From positions 1 through 62,242 of the forward strand of contig JAUCGF010000095.1 in assembly GCA_030378005.1 (NCBI GenBank): DNA of 62,242 nt. Reading direction: 5' to 3'. The notes below the pieces were generated by a model. It saw only the letters and a list, made by a program, of their open reading frames with translations. It ran no database searches and had not been told where the DNA came from. A program made the translations under genes and the position numbers. Source of the stretch: Desulfococcaceae bacterium HSG9. GTDB taxonomy: Bacteria > Desulfobacterota > Desulfobacteria > Desulfobacterales > JAUCGF01. Below, piece after piece: positions 1-11,682 of this stretch; the stretch's first letter is position 1, and every line of letters starts with the position of its first letter.

Positions 1-907
1 CAGCCTGTCTGCGTGCCTGTTGAAGGATTACCCATCGGGGTGCATATGAAGCCCACACTGTTTTATTGACAGGCCCATGCGACAGACCGTCAGGTCCCCT
101 TCTGAGGGTATACATGACAACAATGGTGATACCGCGACCATTTTTACTTCAGTCCCCCTTCTTTCGTCGTTTCCGCTTTTTCCCCTTCCTTTTATTTTTT
201 CCCCTATGCCGCTGACAACATCCCTTTTTATTCTCACCTCTTTTTTTTCCACGCTCTTCCAATTCCTCGTCTGTAGCCGTCGGCGTCGCTTTTCCATCCG
301 CTTCGATGATTAAGACATCACCATCACCCTCGGGAGCTTCAGCCGCTTCCATATATCCGCCGGCTTCGCGCCCTGACCCTGAAACTGAAGTTTCAACGGA
401 TTGCGTTGAAGGTGACCATCCGTAAAAATAATTGAACAATTTTACTGATGTTATAAAACTCACCCTTGTTGCAACGCGTGCAGCCGGACTTATAACAGAC
501 GGACTGAATCCGTCTCGAGTTAATCCCAGTACTATGTCCGGCGGATGAAAACCGCTGGCTATCATATTTTTTCTGACCTGATAAGTTCTAAAATATATGA
601 CTTCTCCAAAAACAGTTTTTATCGTTCCGGCTATCAGCACTTTTCTGATATAAAACAGGCCTGTATCTGACCATTTGGAATAATCTGATCTATTATGACA
701 TGACATAAGAAACAGTTGAATATACAGACAACCCATACATGACAACAATTTCCATAACTCTTTTTCGAATTCAAAGAAGGTGATTCCTTCCTGATCCGGG
801 GTGCAAAAATCAATAATATTTTCACATTCAAAGCGGATTTTCTCTTTGATTTTTTCGACAGTCAACCGCTCTTTCGCATCAGAAATATCAATAATTTTTG
901 CACTCAA
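1..907 (-). pseudogene. Transposase (ISKra4/ISLre2-like), interrupted by an in-frame stop and cut by the window edge
   Basis: This is the N-terminal part of a DDE-type transposase. The reading frame starts at a TTG (905-907) behind a strong AAGGAGG ribosome-binding site. It carries the segments VLIIEADGKATPTATDEELE, GCCQRHRGKNKRKG and, after the stop, VVMYTLRRGPDG and HGPVNKTVWASYAPR, which I recall from ISKra4- or UPF0236/ISLre2-like transposases; the exact family is uncertain. A TGA at 149-151 interrupts the frame, but the same frame continues with clearly transposase-like sequence to position 1. The copy is therefore inactivated by a nonsense mutation unless the stop is read through. The very basic Lys/Arg-rich stretch just before the stop is part of the normal protein. 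The rest of the element lies outside the window. It abuts the truncated 5' end of the surface-protein gene and may have caused that truncation. Confidence 0.7.
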
Positions 908-953
908 TGGGTAACCTCCTTAAATTTCATATGATTTTAACTTGTTACCCAAT
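906..953 (-). promoter_or_regulatory. Stem-loop covering the transposase start codon
   Basis: On the minus strand ATTGGGTAAC (944-953) can pair with GTTACCCATT (906-915) with one mismatch. The right arm includes the first bases of the TTG start codon, and the loop holds the AGGAGG ribosome-binding site. Such a hairpin could limit translation from readthrough transcripts. This is seen in sequence; the function is inferred. Confidence 0.4.
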
Positions 954-1080
954 TTATTATCAACTTTTACTTTTAAAATCTACAATTTTTTGTCATTAAA
1001 AATATAAATATTATATTTATCAGATTAACATATCTCTAATTGATTGATATTATTTATAAATAATAATTTATGTTTGGATT

Positions 1081-1821
1081 AAAAAATCTGCACCCGATGC
1101 AATACCAGCCGGCGTGACGCTCGGCAGTGTGACTTCGAGCGCTGGCGGAGCCTATGCGAGTAGTTCGTGGACTATCGCCAGTTTAGCTGGTGGAGATAGT
1201 GAGACACTTACAATCACTGGTACAGTAAATGACCCGTTGTTATTGACGAACATCGCCGAAGTCACCGCTGCAACCGGGCGCGATGTTGATTCAACCCCAG
1301 GCAATGGCTACAGCACCCCTGAAACCGAGGGCGAAGACGATTGGGCCATCGTTCGGCCCAACATGGGTTTGATCACCGGTAAAGTACTCGACGACCGCGA
1401 TGGCTTTACACCGGATACATTTGACGCCGGCGACGATCCGATCAGCGATGTGAGAATAGAATTATGGAGCGATCTGGATGGCAACGGCGATCTCAGTGAT
1501 GGTGCACTGGTTGATTGGATCGACACAGACAGTACAGGCGTGTATAACTTTTATGCGCCCGCTGGTGATTATGTTGTTGTTGAGATTGATCCGGTAGGCT
1601 ACATCAGCATTAGAGATTTGGAAAGCATGGACCCTGCCACCGGAGCCATAACAGGCGACACCACCGCCCCTTCTTATATACAAACTGCCGATAACGGTTA
1701 TAATGAAATCCCGGTAACGGTCGTCGCAGGTGAAGAATATTACGAAAATAACTTCCTCGATTTGGAACCATGGGTAATCAGTGGCTACGTTACAACGATG
1801 ATACTGGTGACGGTCTATTAG
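1081..1821 (+). pseudogene. Giant DUF11/SdrD-like surface protein, fragment 1 (5'-truncated, frameshifted)
   Basis: This is the first surviving piece of a very large secreted repeat protein. It begins in the middle of a DUF11-type domain: IPAGVTLGSVTSSAGG and LAGGDSETLTITGTV are the C-terminal strands of that fold. The GTG at 1114 is therefore an artificial start, and in-frame coding sequence runs upstream to about 1081, where homology stops and AT-rich DNA begins. A SdrD B-like domain follows (GLITGKVLDDRDGFTPDTF, then DLDGNGDLSDG) and then the start of a second one. The reading frame breaks at 1789-1792: GTTACAAC should read GTTTACAAC to keep the expected GYVYNDDTGDG, so one T is missing. 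No promoter, start codon or signal peptide remains. The piece belongs with the two downstream fragments as one decayed gene. Confidence 0.8.
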
Positions 1822-2540
1822 ATGGGGCGAACGAAACCGGTATTGAAAATGTATTGATTACTCTTTTTAAAGATTCAGATGGTGACGGAACGTATGAGAC
1901 TGAAGTAGTAGGAGTTGCAGCAGATTATCGTACAAATGCTACCGGATATTATGAGTTTACTGTCGCTGCGGGAATTTATCGGGTACAGGAAACTGATATC
2001 GTAAGTTACAACGATGTGACTGATATTGACGGCACCGATGGAATCGACGGTGCTGCTGCTACGGCCGACGATAACACTGTGAATCAAATTGATATTAAAA
2101 TCAGCAGTCAAGGCATTACACGCGCCAACAACACAATTGACGGCAGCAATAACAGCACCGGAAATAACTTTCTGGATGAATTGACCAACGATCCGCCGGA
2201 GAACACCGTGCCTGGGGCGCAAAGCACGACAGAAGGCACGCAGACCGCGATAGGCGGCTTGTCGGTGACGGACACCAACGGCAACCTTTCCACCAGTCAA
2301 CTCACGGTGACCGGCGGCGTGATCAACGTGGATTTGAGAGGCGGCGCGACCATCAGCGCGGGAACAAACGGCACCGCTGACCTGACGTTAAGCGGCACCG
2401 AAGCGCAGATTCAGGCGGCCCTGGCCACAGTGCAGTACACCAGTGATAACGGCACCACCGCCGACATCCTGACCATTTTGTCCACGGACGCGGCCGGCTT
2501 GACCGACACGGATACGGTGGCCATCACCGTCAACGATCCT

Positions 2541-5500
2541 CCGGTAATCGGAGTAGCCAAACAAGCAAGCGCGACGACAAATCATGGGGATGGAACCTAT
2601 ACGACTACGATTACATTGCTTGTGGAAAACCTGGGAAATGTTACGTTAAGCAATTTACAGGTGACTGATGATTTGACTGGAGTTTTCCCGTCAATTGTCA
2701 GTGTTACCGGCTTGACCAGTAACTTGACGGTAAATAACAAATATGACGGCGGCGATACAGATGCTGACCTTTTAGCCGCCGGACAGACATTGGCTGTGGG
2801 ACAGAGTGAGACGATAACATTTAATGTGAGATTTGATGCGCAAACACAGCCAGGTCCATTTAATAATCAGGCGACTGCATCAGGAGAGAGTCCGACTGCT
2901 GTGACAGTGACTGATCCCTCTGATAATGGGAATGATCCTGATCCGAATGGGAATGGTGATCCTGATGATGCGAATGAGGATGATCCGACGCCAATTACGA
3001 TTTCGGAAAATCCGGTGATCGGTGTGGCGAAACAGGCCGGAGCCGCAACAAATAACGGCGATGGGACCTATACGACGACGATTACAATCACGCTTGAAAA
3101 CTTAGGTAATGTGGTGTTAAGCAATGTCCAGGTTACGGATGATTTGACAACGGCTGATTTCATTGATGGAACAGCGTCGTTGACAAGTGTGACGAATCTG
3201 AGCAGTGCGACGCTTGCTGTGAATAGCAGTTATAACGGTGATACGGACACGAATCTGTTAACCGGCGTTGACACGCTTGCTCTTGGTGAAACAGCCACAC
3301 TCACTTTTGATGTACGCTTTAATCCCGGCTCAGAAACGGGGCCATTTAATAATCAGGCAAATGGCAGCGCTCAAGGCCCAGGCGGAACTCCGACAGATGA
3401 TCCGTCTGACAATGGCACAAATCCTGACCCTGACGGCGATGGTGAACCGAACGATCCGGCTGATGAAAATGATCCGACCCCAATAACGTTTGCCCCAAGC
3501 CCGGTTATCGGTGTGGCGAAACAGGCGAGCGCTGTCGTTAATCATGGCAGTGGCCAATACACCACTACGATTATGATTACGGTTGAAAACCTGGGGAATG
3601 TGGTTTTGAACAATGTCCAGGTGACTGATAATGTGAACGCGATTTTCACAGACGCGGCTTCATTAGTAAGCGTGAGCAATCTGAGCAGCGCGACGTTGAC
3701 GGTGAATCCGGCCTTTGATGGTAATAATAACACAAATCTTTTGAATGGCAACGATACCCTTTCAATCGGAAAAACGGCAACGATTACGTTTGATGTGCGC
3801 TTTGATCCCGGTACGGAAACGGGGCCGTTCAATAATCAGGCAAATGGCAGCGCTGATGGTCCTAGCGGGATTCCTACCAGCGATTCATCTGATGATGGCA
3901 ACGATCCTGATACGGACGGTGATAATGATCCAAATGAGATCGGTGAAAATGACCCGACGCCGATTCCATATACTGAGAATCCGATTATTGGCGTTGCCAA
4001 GCAGGCAAGTTCTGCGATCAACAATGGTGATGGATCATATACGACCAGTATGACGATTACGGTCGAGAATCTGGGAAATGTCGATTTTATTGATGTTCAG
4101 GTAACAGATGATCTTGCGGTGACGTTCCCAACTCCGGCAACCTTTAACGTGACTCCGCCAACCAGTACATTGACTACAAATACCAATTTCAATGGGGTTG
4201 CGGATACGGCTTTACTGGCAGACGGGAACACGCTTTCCGTGGGACAAACGGCCAGTATTACCTTTAATGTGACGTTCAGGCCAAGTGGAGTGAGCGGGCC
4301 TTTTATGAATTCGGCCATTGCTACTGGAATCAGTCCAGGCGAGGCAAGCCCCAGTGATACGTCCGATAATGGGACAGATCCAGATCCGAATGGGGATAAT
4401 AATCCCAATGAAGCGGGCGAGAACGACCCGACGCCGATCTCGTATTCCGAAAATCCAGTGATTGGGGTTGCAAAACAAGCGGGTTCTGTGATCAATAATG
4501 GAGATGGTACCCATACCACAACAATTACAATCACGGTAGAAAACTTAGGAAATGTGCTTTTGAACAACGTGCAGGTGACTGATGACCTCAGTTCGACCTT
4601 TGCCGGAACAAACGGTTTTAATGTCACTGCGGGACCGACTGTAACGGCCGGAACGATAACGGCTAATAGCGGCTACACAGGCAATACGCCGAATACCAAT
4701 CTGCTGGCGGGTGCAGATACGCTTCAGGTCGGCGCAAGCGCGACATTGACGTTTGAAGTGACATTTGAACCGGGAACGGCTGCCGGACCTTTTTATAACA
4801 GAGCGAATGCCTCCGGGCAGAGTCCGGGAGGAAGTTCGACAAGCGATCTCTCGGATAATGGCGCCAATCCGGATCCAGATGGAGATAGTAACCCGAATGA
4901 GCCGGATGAAAACGATCCGACTCCGATTCCGATTACGGAGAACCCGGTGATCGGAGTTGCCAAACAGGCGGGCATTGTCACCAACAACGGGTCCGGCGAA
5001 TATAAGACGACGATTACGATTATGGTGGAAAATCTTGGTAATGTGACGCTGGACGATGTTCAGATCACGGATGACCTGAGCGCCGCCTTTGCAGGTGTCA
5101 CAAGTTTTTCTATCACAACCGGGCCGACTGTTACGGTCGGAACAGTCACAGCCAATACCAATTTTGACGGAAATTCGGTTGGCGGCGATACGAATCTGCT
5201 TGCCGCAAGTCAAAGTCTCGCGGCTGGCGCACAGGCTGTAATTACCTTTGAGGTGACATTTGTACCAGGGGTCGCCACAGGGCCGTTCTATAACACTGCG
5301 ATTTCAGATGGGACAAGTCCGAGCGGTGGCAGCACAAGCGATCCGTCTGATAATGGCAACGAACCTGATCCGGACGGCGATAGTAATCCGAATGAATTGA
5401 ATGAAAATGATCCAACGCCGATTTCCATTTCTGAAAATCCCATCATCGGTATCGCCAAACAAGCGGCAACCGTAACATACAACGGAAATGGGATATTTAG

Positions 5501-5915
5501 GACAACAATAACACTGATTGTGGAAAACCTCGGCAATGTCGCTTTAGGCAACGTTCAGGTGACCGATGATTTGCGTGCGGTTTTTCCGACTCCGGCGACG
5601 TTTAGCGTGACAAATCTGAATACTGGAGCGTTTACTCAAAATCCGGCGGGCTATAATGGAGGAAATGTAGTTAACTTGCTGTCGGGAGCTGATACATTAG
5701 CAGTAGGCACGAGGGTGACAATAACCTTTGACGTTACATTCAATCCGCAGGGTTTGGCCGGACCGTTCTTTAACTCGGCCACTGCGACAGGTACGAGCCC
5801 GAATAACGCAAAACCAAGTGATACTTCAGATGATGGCACCGATCCTGACTCGAATGGGAATGGCGATCCCTCTGAAGGCGGCGAAAACGATCCCACGCCG
5901 ATTATGATTACACAG
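2541..5915 (+). repeat. Seven tandem DUF11-like coding repeats (468-495 bp each)
   Basis: Units begin at about 2541, 3009, 3498, 3978, 4452, 4941 and 5436. Each encodes IGVAKQA, then a GDGTYTTTITITVENLGNV-like strand, a QVTDDL motif, a GPFxNxA strand and an Asp/Asn-rich linker ending ENDPTPI. The nucleotide similarity is high in the first 110 bases of each unit and looser afterwards. Confidence 0.9.
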
Positions 5916-7340
5916 AATCCAGCCCTCATTTTGGTGAAAACTCTGGCGGGGAATCACGATAAAGACAGCTCCGGCACGATCTCGCTAAATGATACGCTGA
6001 CCTTTACGGTGGCCATGACCAATACCGGCGATACGATCCTGACGACTGTTGCGGTCAGCGATCCGCAGTTGACACGGAACACAAAAACCTGTGCAAGTGT
6101 ACCCCCGGGTGGCACTTGTATGCTGACCGGAACTTACGTAGTCACCCAGACGGATGCGGATGCAGGACAGTTTGTAAACACAGGTACGGTAACGGATGAT
6201 ACGATCTGCCCCGCGGCCGGCCCGGGCACTTGCGAAAGTGTTGTGACTACTGAAATACCGTCGAATCCTATTCCAACGCCCCCTGTCCCGATGAATCCTG
6301 GTTTGACGCTTGCCAAAGCCTTGACAGGCAATACGGATCAAGACAGTTCCGGTGCGGTATCATCAGGCGACACGTTAGCCTATACGGTGACCATGACCAA
6401 CACGGGCGATGTGACGCTCACCGATGTGGTTGTGAGCGACACTCTGATTACGCCGAATTCGACGACTTGCGCAAGTGTGGCTCCGGGTGCGACCTGCGTT
6501 TTGATCGGTGATTATGTTGCGACCCAGGCGGATGTGGATGCCGGTCGGATTATGAACACAGGCACTGTCAGCGATGACGTTGTCTGTCCTGCTACCGGCT
6601 CCGGCACTTGCGAGAGTTCAGTGATAACGCCGATTCCGCAAAATCCTGATTTGACGCTCGCCAAGGTGATGACAGGCAACGCGGATCAAGACAGTTCCGG
6701 TGCGGTATCATCAGGCGACACGTTAGCCTATACGGTGACCATGACCAACACGGGCGATGTGACGCTGACTGATGTGGTTGTGAGCGACACTCTGATCACG
6801 CCGAATTCGATAACTTGCGCGAGTGTGGCTCCGGGTGCGACCTGCGTGTTGACCGGTGATTATGTTGTGACCCAGGCTGATGCGGATGCGGGCCAGATTA
6901 TGAACACAGGCACAGTCAGGGATGACGTTGTCTGTCCTGCGGCCGGTTCGGGTGCTTGCGAAAGTTCAGTGATAACGCCGATTCCGAAAAATCCTGACTT
7001 GACGCTCGCCAAGGCGTTTACGGGCAATGCGGATCAAGACAATTCCGGCACGGTATCATCAGGCGATACCTTAACCTATACGGTCACCATGACCAACACG
7101 GGCGATGTGACGCTCACCGATGTGGTTGTGAGTGATGGGTTGCTGTCGCCGAATTCGACGACATGCGCGAGTGTGGCTCCGGGCGCGACCTGCGTTCTGA
7201 CCGGAAATTATGTTGTGACCCTGGCGGACGTGGATACCGGCCAGATAGAGAACACGGGCAGTGTCACTGATGACGATGTGTGTCCTGATGCCGGCGTGGC
7301 TGTATGCGAAGATACGGTCACGACACTAACGGAAACGGTA
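5916..7340 (+). repeat. Four tandem cysteine-bearing DUF11-like coding repeats
   Basis: Units start at 5916, 6294, 6642 and 6990; the last three are spaced by exactly 348 bp. Each contains TxGNxDxDxSGxVSSGDTL, TNTGDVTLTDVVVSD, TCASVAPGATC and a final CPxxGxxxCE. The second and third units are almost identical over long stretches of DNA, which suggests recent duplication or gene conversion. Confidence 0.9.
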
Positions 7341-9119
7341 CCGGATAGCACGCAAATCGGCGGAGCTGATTGTTGCCTTTCGGCAGAGTCGAAACATGTA
7401 CGCCAACCCAAGCCTACGGCCATTATCCCGGTTAGCCAGGATATATATTTCATCACCGATAAGGCCATGTTCGCTTCCTTTGAACTTGACGAATTAAGCC
7501 GTAAACTTGGCGCCATGCCACAATCTGGCCTGCTCAACACACCTGAAGAACGCCTTAAAGCGGAATATCAGCGTGTCATCCGTAAGGCCGGCCGTTACGC
7601 CCATTTCAATTTGGGCAGCTTTACCATGCGATCCGGTTTGGGCTTGGATATGCGTCAGGCGCCGGATGTACTGGCTGAGGCGGTGAAGCGAAAAATTGCG
7701 CCGCAAGACGTTGTTCAGGCACGCCTGGATCGTTTCGCCAAACGAGCCGGATTAAAGACGACGCCGCAAATACATCCGCTGGTGTTGGAATTTTACGGAG
7801 GCTCTCCGTATTACGACAAAGATGACAAAGGCAAGTCGCGCTGGGTTGATGATGATATCGATTCGACGCTGACGCCATCGGCTTGGGGGATGACGCTTTT
7901 ACGTCAGAGCATCGAGCTACCCGGCCTTTTAACCAGCAGTGATCCGTATCAACGTTTTATCGGAGAGGTGATGCAATGGCAAATGAATCAGAAGGTGAAA
8001 TTGATCCATGAGCAGTTGGTAAGCGGAGGCGATGCAACGGAAAAAACAGCCTATCTGCCGCATAAAATCAAACTGGAAAATGTGGACAAATCCGCAGCGC
8101 CCGTATTTGGTGTGCAAGATGCGTCCTCGCATCTGTTCGATCAGGCCGCGATGCTGTGGGGATTGGCGAATATGCGTCGTGCGTTTACGCAAACAGGCAT
8201 CAAAAGCGGTCCTGAACTTGACACCTTGATTGGTATTGTGTGGCAAACATTGGAGACCCGTCATTTTGATAAAAATCAGAATACCTATTATATAGATATG
8301 ACATCCGTCTTTAAGGGAGCTGCTCAAGGGGAATCAGAAAATTCAGAAGAGTTACCGGCTGATACTGTGATGGCAGACAAAAAAACACTCACCTCTTATG
8401 ATCTGATGATAACGACTTTGGCGCTTAAATCTCTGGCTGATGAAACAGCGATGCCCGTGTTAAGCACGCTTGCACGCAAACGCCTTGCCAGTCAGATGAG
8501 TTTTCTAAAGGATAACTTGATCGACAAAGACGGAGGTGTTTTCACTGGCTATGATCTGACCCGAAAGGCGCCCATGCCGGGTGTTAAGGATTTATTGTCA
8601 CAAGCCGCGGCGATACGGATGTTGCTTGCAGGTAAGGAAGTATCGGCCTGGAGCGCGTTGTTTAACGATAAAAATTTCGATGCAGCGCTGAAAATTTACC
8701 AATTCATGGAAGATAAGCTTTGGGATGACCATTACGGCCTCTATCGTGACAACACCCATTGGCGTATTCAGTCTGAATACACGCCGTTGAATGTCGGCAC
8801 AACCGTTGGCGCGCTGCGTGAATTGAGCTTGCGCCTGCCCGAAGCAAAACGCGATCAGATTTTGAACCGAATGTCGTCATTTGTAGCGTGCGTCGTCGGA
8901 AAAGCGGAACTGCAGCTTGACGAAGGGCGTGATATGGCCGCTGATGAAACTGCGGCTTTGTATGTCGATGAAAATTCAGGACAGCGTCCGTTGCCGGTTA
9001 CACGTCGTCATGCGGCTAACGACAGCACGATGGTCAAATCCAAAGGCAATTTGACGCCGGTGCTGATTCGTAAAGTAACGTTGAATCTGTTTCCCTAGAA
9101 TGCAGCGGAACTGAAAGGA

Positions 9120-11663
9120 TTGGTCGCTTCATTTGAAACCCGTGCGCAAAAAGAGGCACTGGAAAAAGCTGATTTCCACGCACCTGCGCTTTCTCCGGCT
9201 CTTATCAAACAAAAACAGTTTGACACCGGGCCGGGAATGTTGGCTTCCAACGAACTTGAAAAAGCCTCTTATCATCTGTTAGAAAATGCGGCGGTTACGG
9301 ATAACGCTTATTTATACGATCCGTCCCGTGCGAAACACTTAGCTGGCGTGTTGGATGAAATTGCGTATGCCAACCTGCTGCGTTTGAGTTTCCATTTTGA
9401 ACAGGGTGTTCCCTTAAAATTTTCAGAACCGGTAGCGACTATGGCGCAATCACAAGGCCTGAACCGCGACCAAGCTCTGGCCGATTGGCTCAAACAGGCG
9501 GCTGTGTTGTCTGGAATGAAAAAGGCTCCGGATAATTTAAAACCGATTTTTGTGGAATTTAAAAATGGCGAACCGGCCTGGCGTAAAAATTCTGAAAGCG
9601 GTTGGAACGCGCGTGTTGCTGACTTTATGGTGAGTACGCCCGGATTGGCTCAGATGATGAACAGCCAGCTTAATTTTATTAAAAAGCATCATGCCGAAAA
9701 AGCTGAAAATCAGGGAGCAGCCTTGAAACTTTATTTGGCGCGCGTGATGGGGCTTCAAACAGCCGCTCGTTTCGCTTTCATTGAAAGCGCTTTCGATGCC
9801 TCGCAGAAACAGGGCCTTGATTATCTGCCCGCTCTGGCGAAACTGGTGGCAGACAGTGATGGAATGCCGCTGGAGATCAAGTTTGAAAATCCGCAAAGCA
9901 CCTTGTTCAGCCATATTTCATTGTTGCAGGCGTTGGCAAATCTGATTACCGCGGATGATAGTTTTGGCGGTTATATTCCTGGATATGATTCCATTAGAAA
10001 GCGTGCCAATCGCCTTATGAACAGAACATGGGACCATATCCAAAAAACGTATGCGGATGCGGACACCCAGGCATTAAACGCTCAAGGAACAACCGCGTTG
10101 GATGCCGGCATGACATTGGCGATGCTGGGTGATCTTTATCATGAACTTCCAGATAGCCTGGGTATTAAAAAGCCCTTGGAAAATCTGTTAGGGCACCAAG
10201 CCGAATTCATCATGGCTAAAATGATTCGACCGACAGGTGAAGTCAGGTTAGTTTATCCTTCATCTGACGATAAAACGGTTGTCGATAATCAACTGGCCTC
10301 CCAGTCCGCAATTTTACTTGGCTTGATTCGTGTTGCGGATATTGCCGGCCAATCCGATGTAGCTGAAAAGATCATGGCACTTTACAGCTATCTTGAAAAC
10401 AATCTGTGGAATCAACGTCTCGGGGTTTATCAGAGCCGTCAGGAAAGGAGTTATGTGGGAGGTTCAAAATTAACCCGCTTTAAATACACCAATCTTGATT
10501 TAGGAATTACAGTCAGTGCGCTGGCCGAAATGCTTCCGCTATTATCTGACCGGTCAGACCGCCATCGAACCGCCACGCGACTGTCGGATTTTAGCAACCG
10601 ATTATTGGTGAGTCAGAATTCGGGTAACAGCAACGCTGAAAGCAATTGGGACGTGAAAACGTATGATCCGGAAATTGTTCAGGGTGTGGATATTTTATTG
10701 ACCGACCAGAGCAATTCTGCGGATGGTTACATTTATTCTTATCAAGTCACAGTTAAAAATGATTGCCCGGATCAAACGACATTGCGCGGGCCGCTTTATG
10801 ATCTGTTTATCGGGGAGCGGTTACCGGAAGGCATGACCTATATTCCGGGAAGTTCCGTCTTAAATGGCGATAGCGGATTTGAACCGGTTCAAAGCGGGCA
10901 AAATCTGAACTGGGAAATCGACCGCTTAGAAGATGGTGATAAGGCCGTCATCACTTTCAAGGCTCTGTTTGATCAACCCGAGCGCAAGAAAAAATATGTC
11001 AACAAGGTTGATGTAAACGGCTGGTCCGGTGGTGAAGCTGATAACGGGGGCAACCGGTGCGAATATCAGGATAAGGTCGATCTGAAAATCGGTGCGGATT
11101 TTGGTAAAATCGAAGGGCACGTCTTTATGGATCAGGATGAAAACGGTTTATCAGATGGGACAGAAAAGCCCATATCCGACATTCGTTTCAAATTAGACGA
11201 CACCAAATATGCTGTTGCTGATAAAGGCGGTGTTTTTGTTTTCGATGATTTGGTCCCGGGTTTTTATGAAATTACCGCTGACGGAAGTTCGATCAATCCG
11301 GACTTATTGGCTACCACTCCTTTAGTTGCTTCTTTAGAAGTAAAAAGGCGTACGACCACGCGTCTTAAATTCGGGTTCAACCAATACAAACAGGTTTTCG
11401 CCCAGGTTTATGATGATCGGAATAATAACGGTAAACGCGATACTGATGAACCAGGCGTGCATGCGGTGCGTGTCAATATTCGGGGTGCCGATTACCATGC
11501 TTATTCGGCCGAAGACGGCCATATCAGAATTGACCGGGTGCCGGTAGATGTGCATAAAGAACTTGTTATTTCAGAACAACAGCCCTATCTTATCAAAGTG
11601 CAGGGGCAAAACTTACAATTAGGCCCCTGGAGACCTGAATTGGAAAAAAGAGAAATCCGATAA
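9120..11663 (+). pseudogene. Giant DUF11/SdrD-like surface protein, fragment 3 (C-terminal 850 residues)
   Basis: This piece lies in the same frame as fragment 2, seven codons after the TAG at 9096-9098, with no ribosome-binding site before the nominal TTG start. It therefore reads as the 3' part of the same gene. Residues 1-500 form a second copy of the helical toroid-like domain that ends fragment 2; SYLENNLWNQRLGVYQS here matches QFMEDKLWDDHYGLYRD there. Next come a DUF11-like domain (IGERLPEGMTYIPGSSV) and two SdrD B-like domains (GHVFMDQDENGLSDGTEKP; QVYDDRNNNGKRDTDEPG). There is no sorting signal, membrane anchor or obvious autotransporter barrel at the C-terminus, so export and anchoring of the intact ancestor are unknown. 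The intact protein would have exceeded 3,500 residues. Confidence 0.75.
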
Positions 11664-11682
11664 CAATTTACGGGAATTTAAG

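Larger units (their letters stand above)
1770..9098 (+). pseudogene. Giant DUF11/SdrD-like surface protein, fragment 2 (central 2,440 residues)
   Basis: The domain order is as follows. The rest of a SdrD B-like domain spans residues 1-138 and a cadherin/VCBS-like domain spans 139-257 (DPPENTVPG, TEAQIQAALATVQYTSDNG). Seven DUF11-like units of 156-165 residues each start with NPVIGVAKQAG and end in an acidic, calcium-binding-looking linker (DPDPNGNGDPDDANEDDPTP). Four shorter cysteine-bearing DUF11-like units (CASVAPGATC) follow. From about residue 1860 comes a helical domain that resembles an (alpha/alpha)-toroid, a fold judgement only. Bona fide homologues would be secreted adhesins or matrix proteins. 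The apparent ATG at 1770 is not a real start, because the frame is the continuation of fragment 1 after a one-base deletion. It ends at a TAG (9096-9098) that lies inside the gene, since the same frame continues in fragment 3. Confidence 0.8.

Noticed and set aside
149..151. In-frame TGA as a selenocysteine codon
   Set aside because: The surrounding family has no catalytic cysteine there and I see no SECIS-like hairpin after it; a nonsense mutation is simpler.
3330..6341. Multiple minus-strand open frames of 60-220 codons across the DUF11 repeats
   Set aside because: They recur with the repeat period and are antisense shadows of the repeat coding sequence.
2541..7340. Regular repeats that could be mistaken for a CRISPR array or satellite DNA
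   Set aside because: Units are 348-495 bp, fully coding in one frame and match DUF11-type domains.
9096..9098. TAG as a pyrrolysine codon
   Set aside because: TAG is the normal stop of several intact genes here (glgP, slipin, DUF502), and the gene carries other inactivating lesions.
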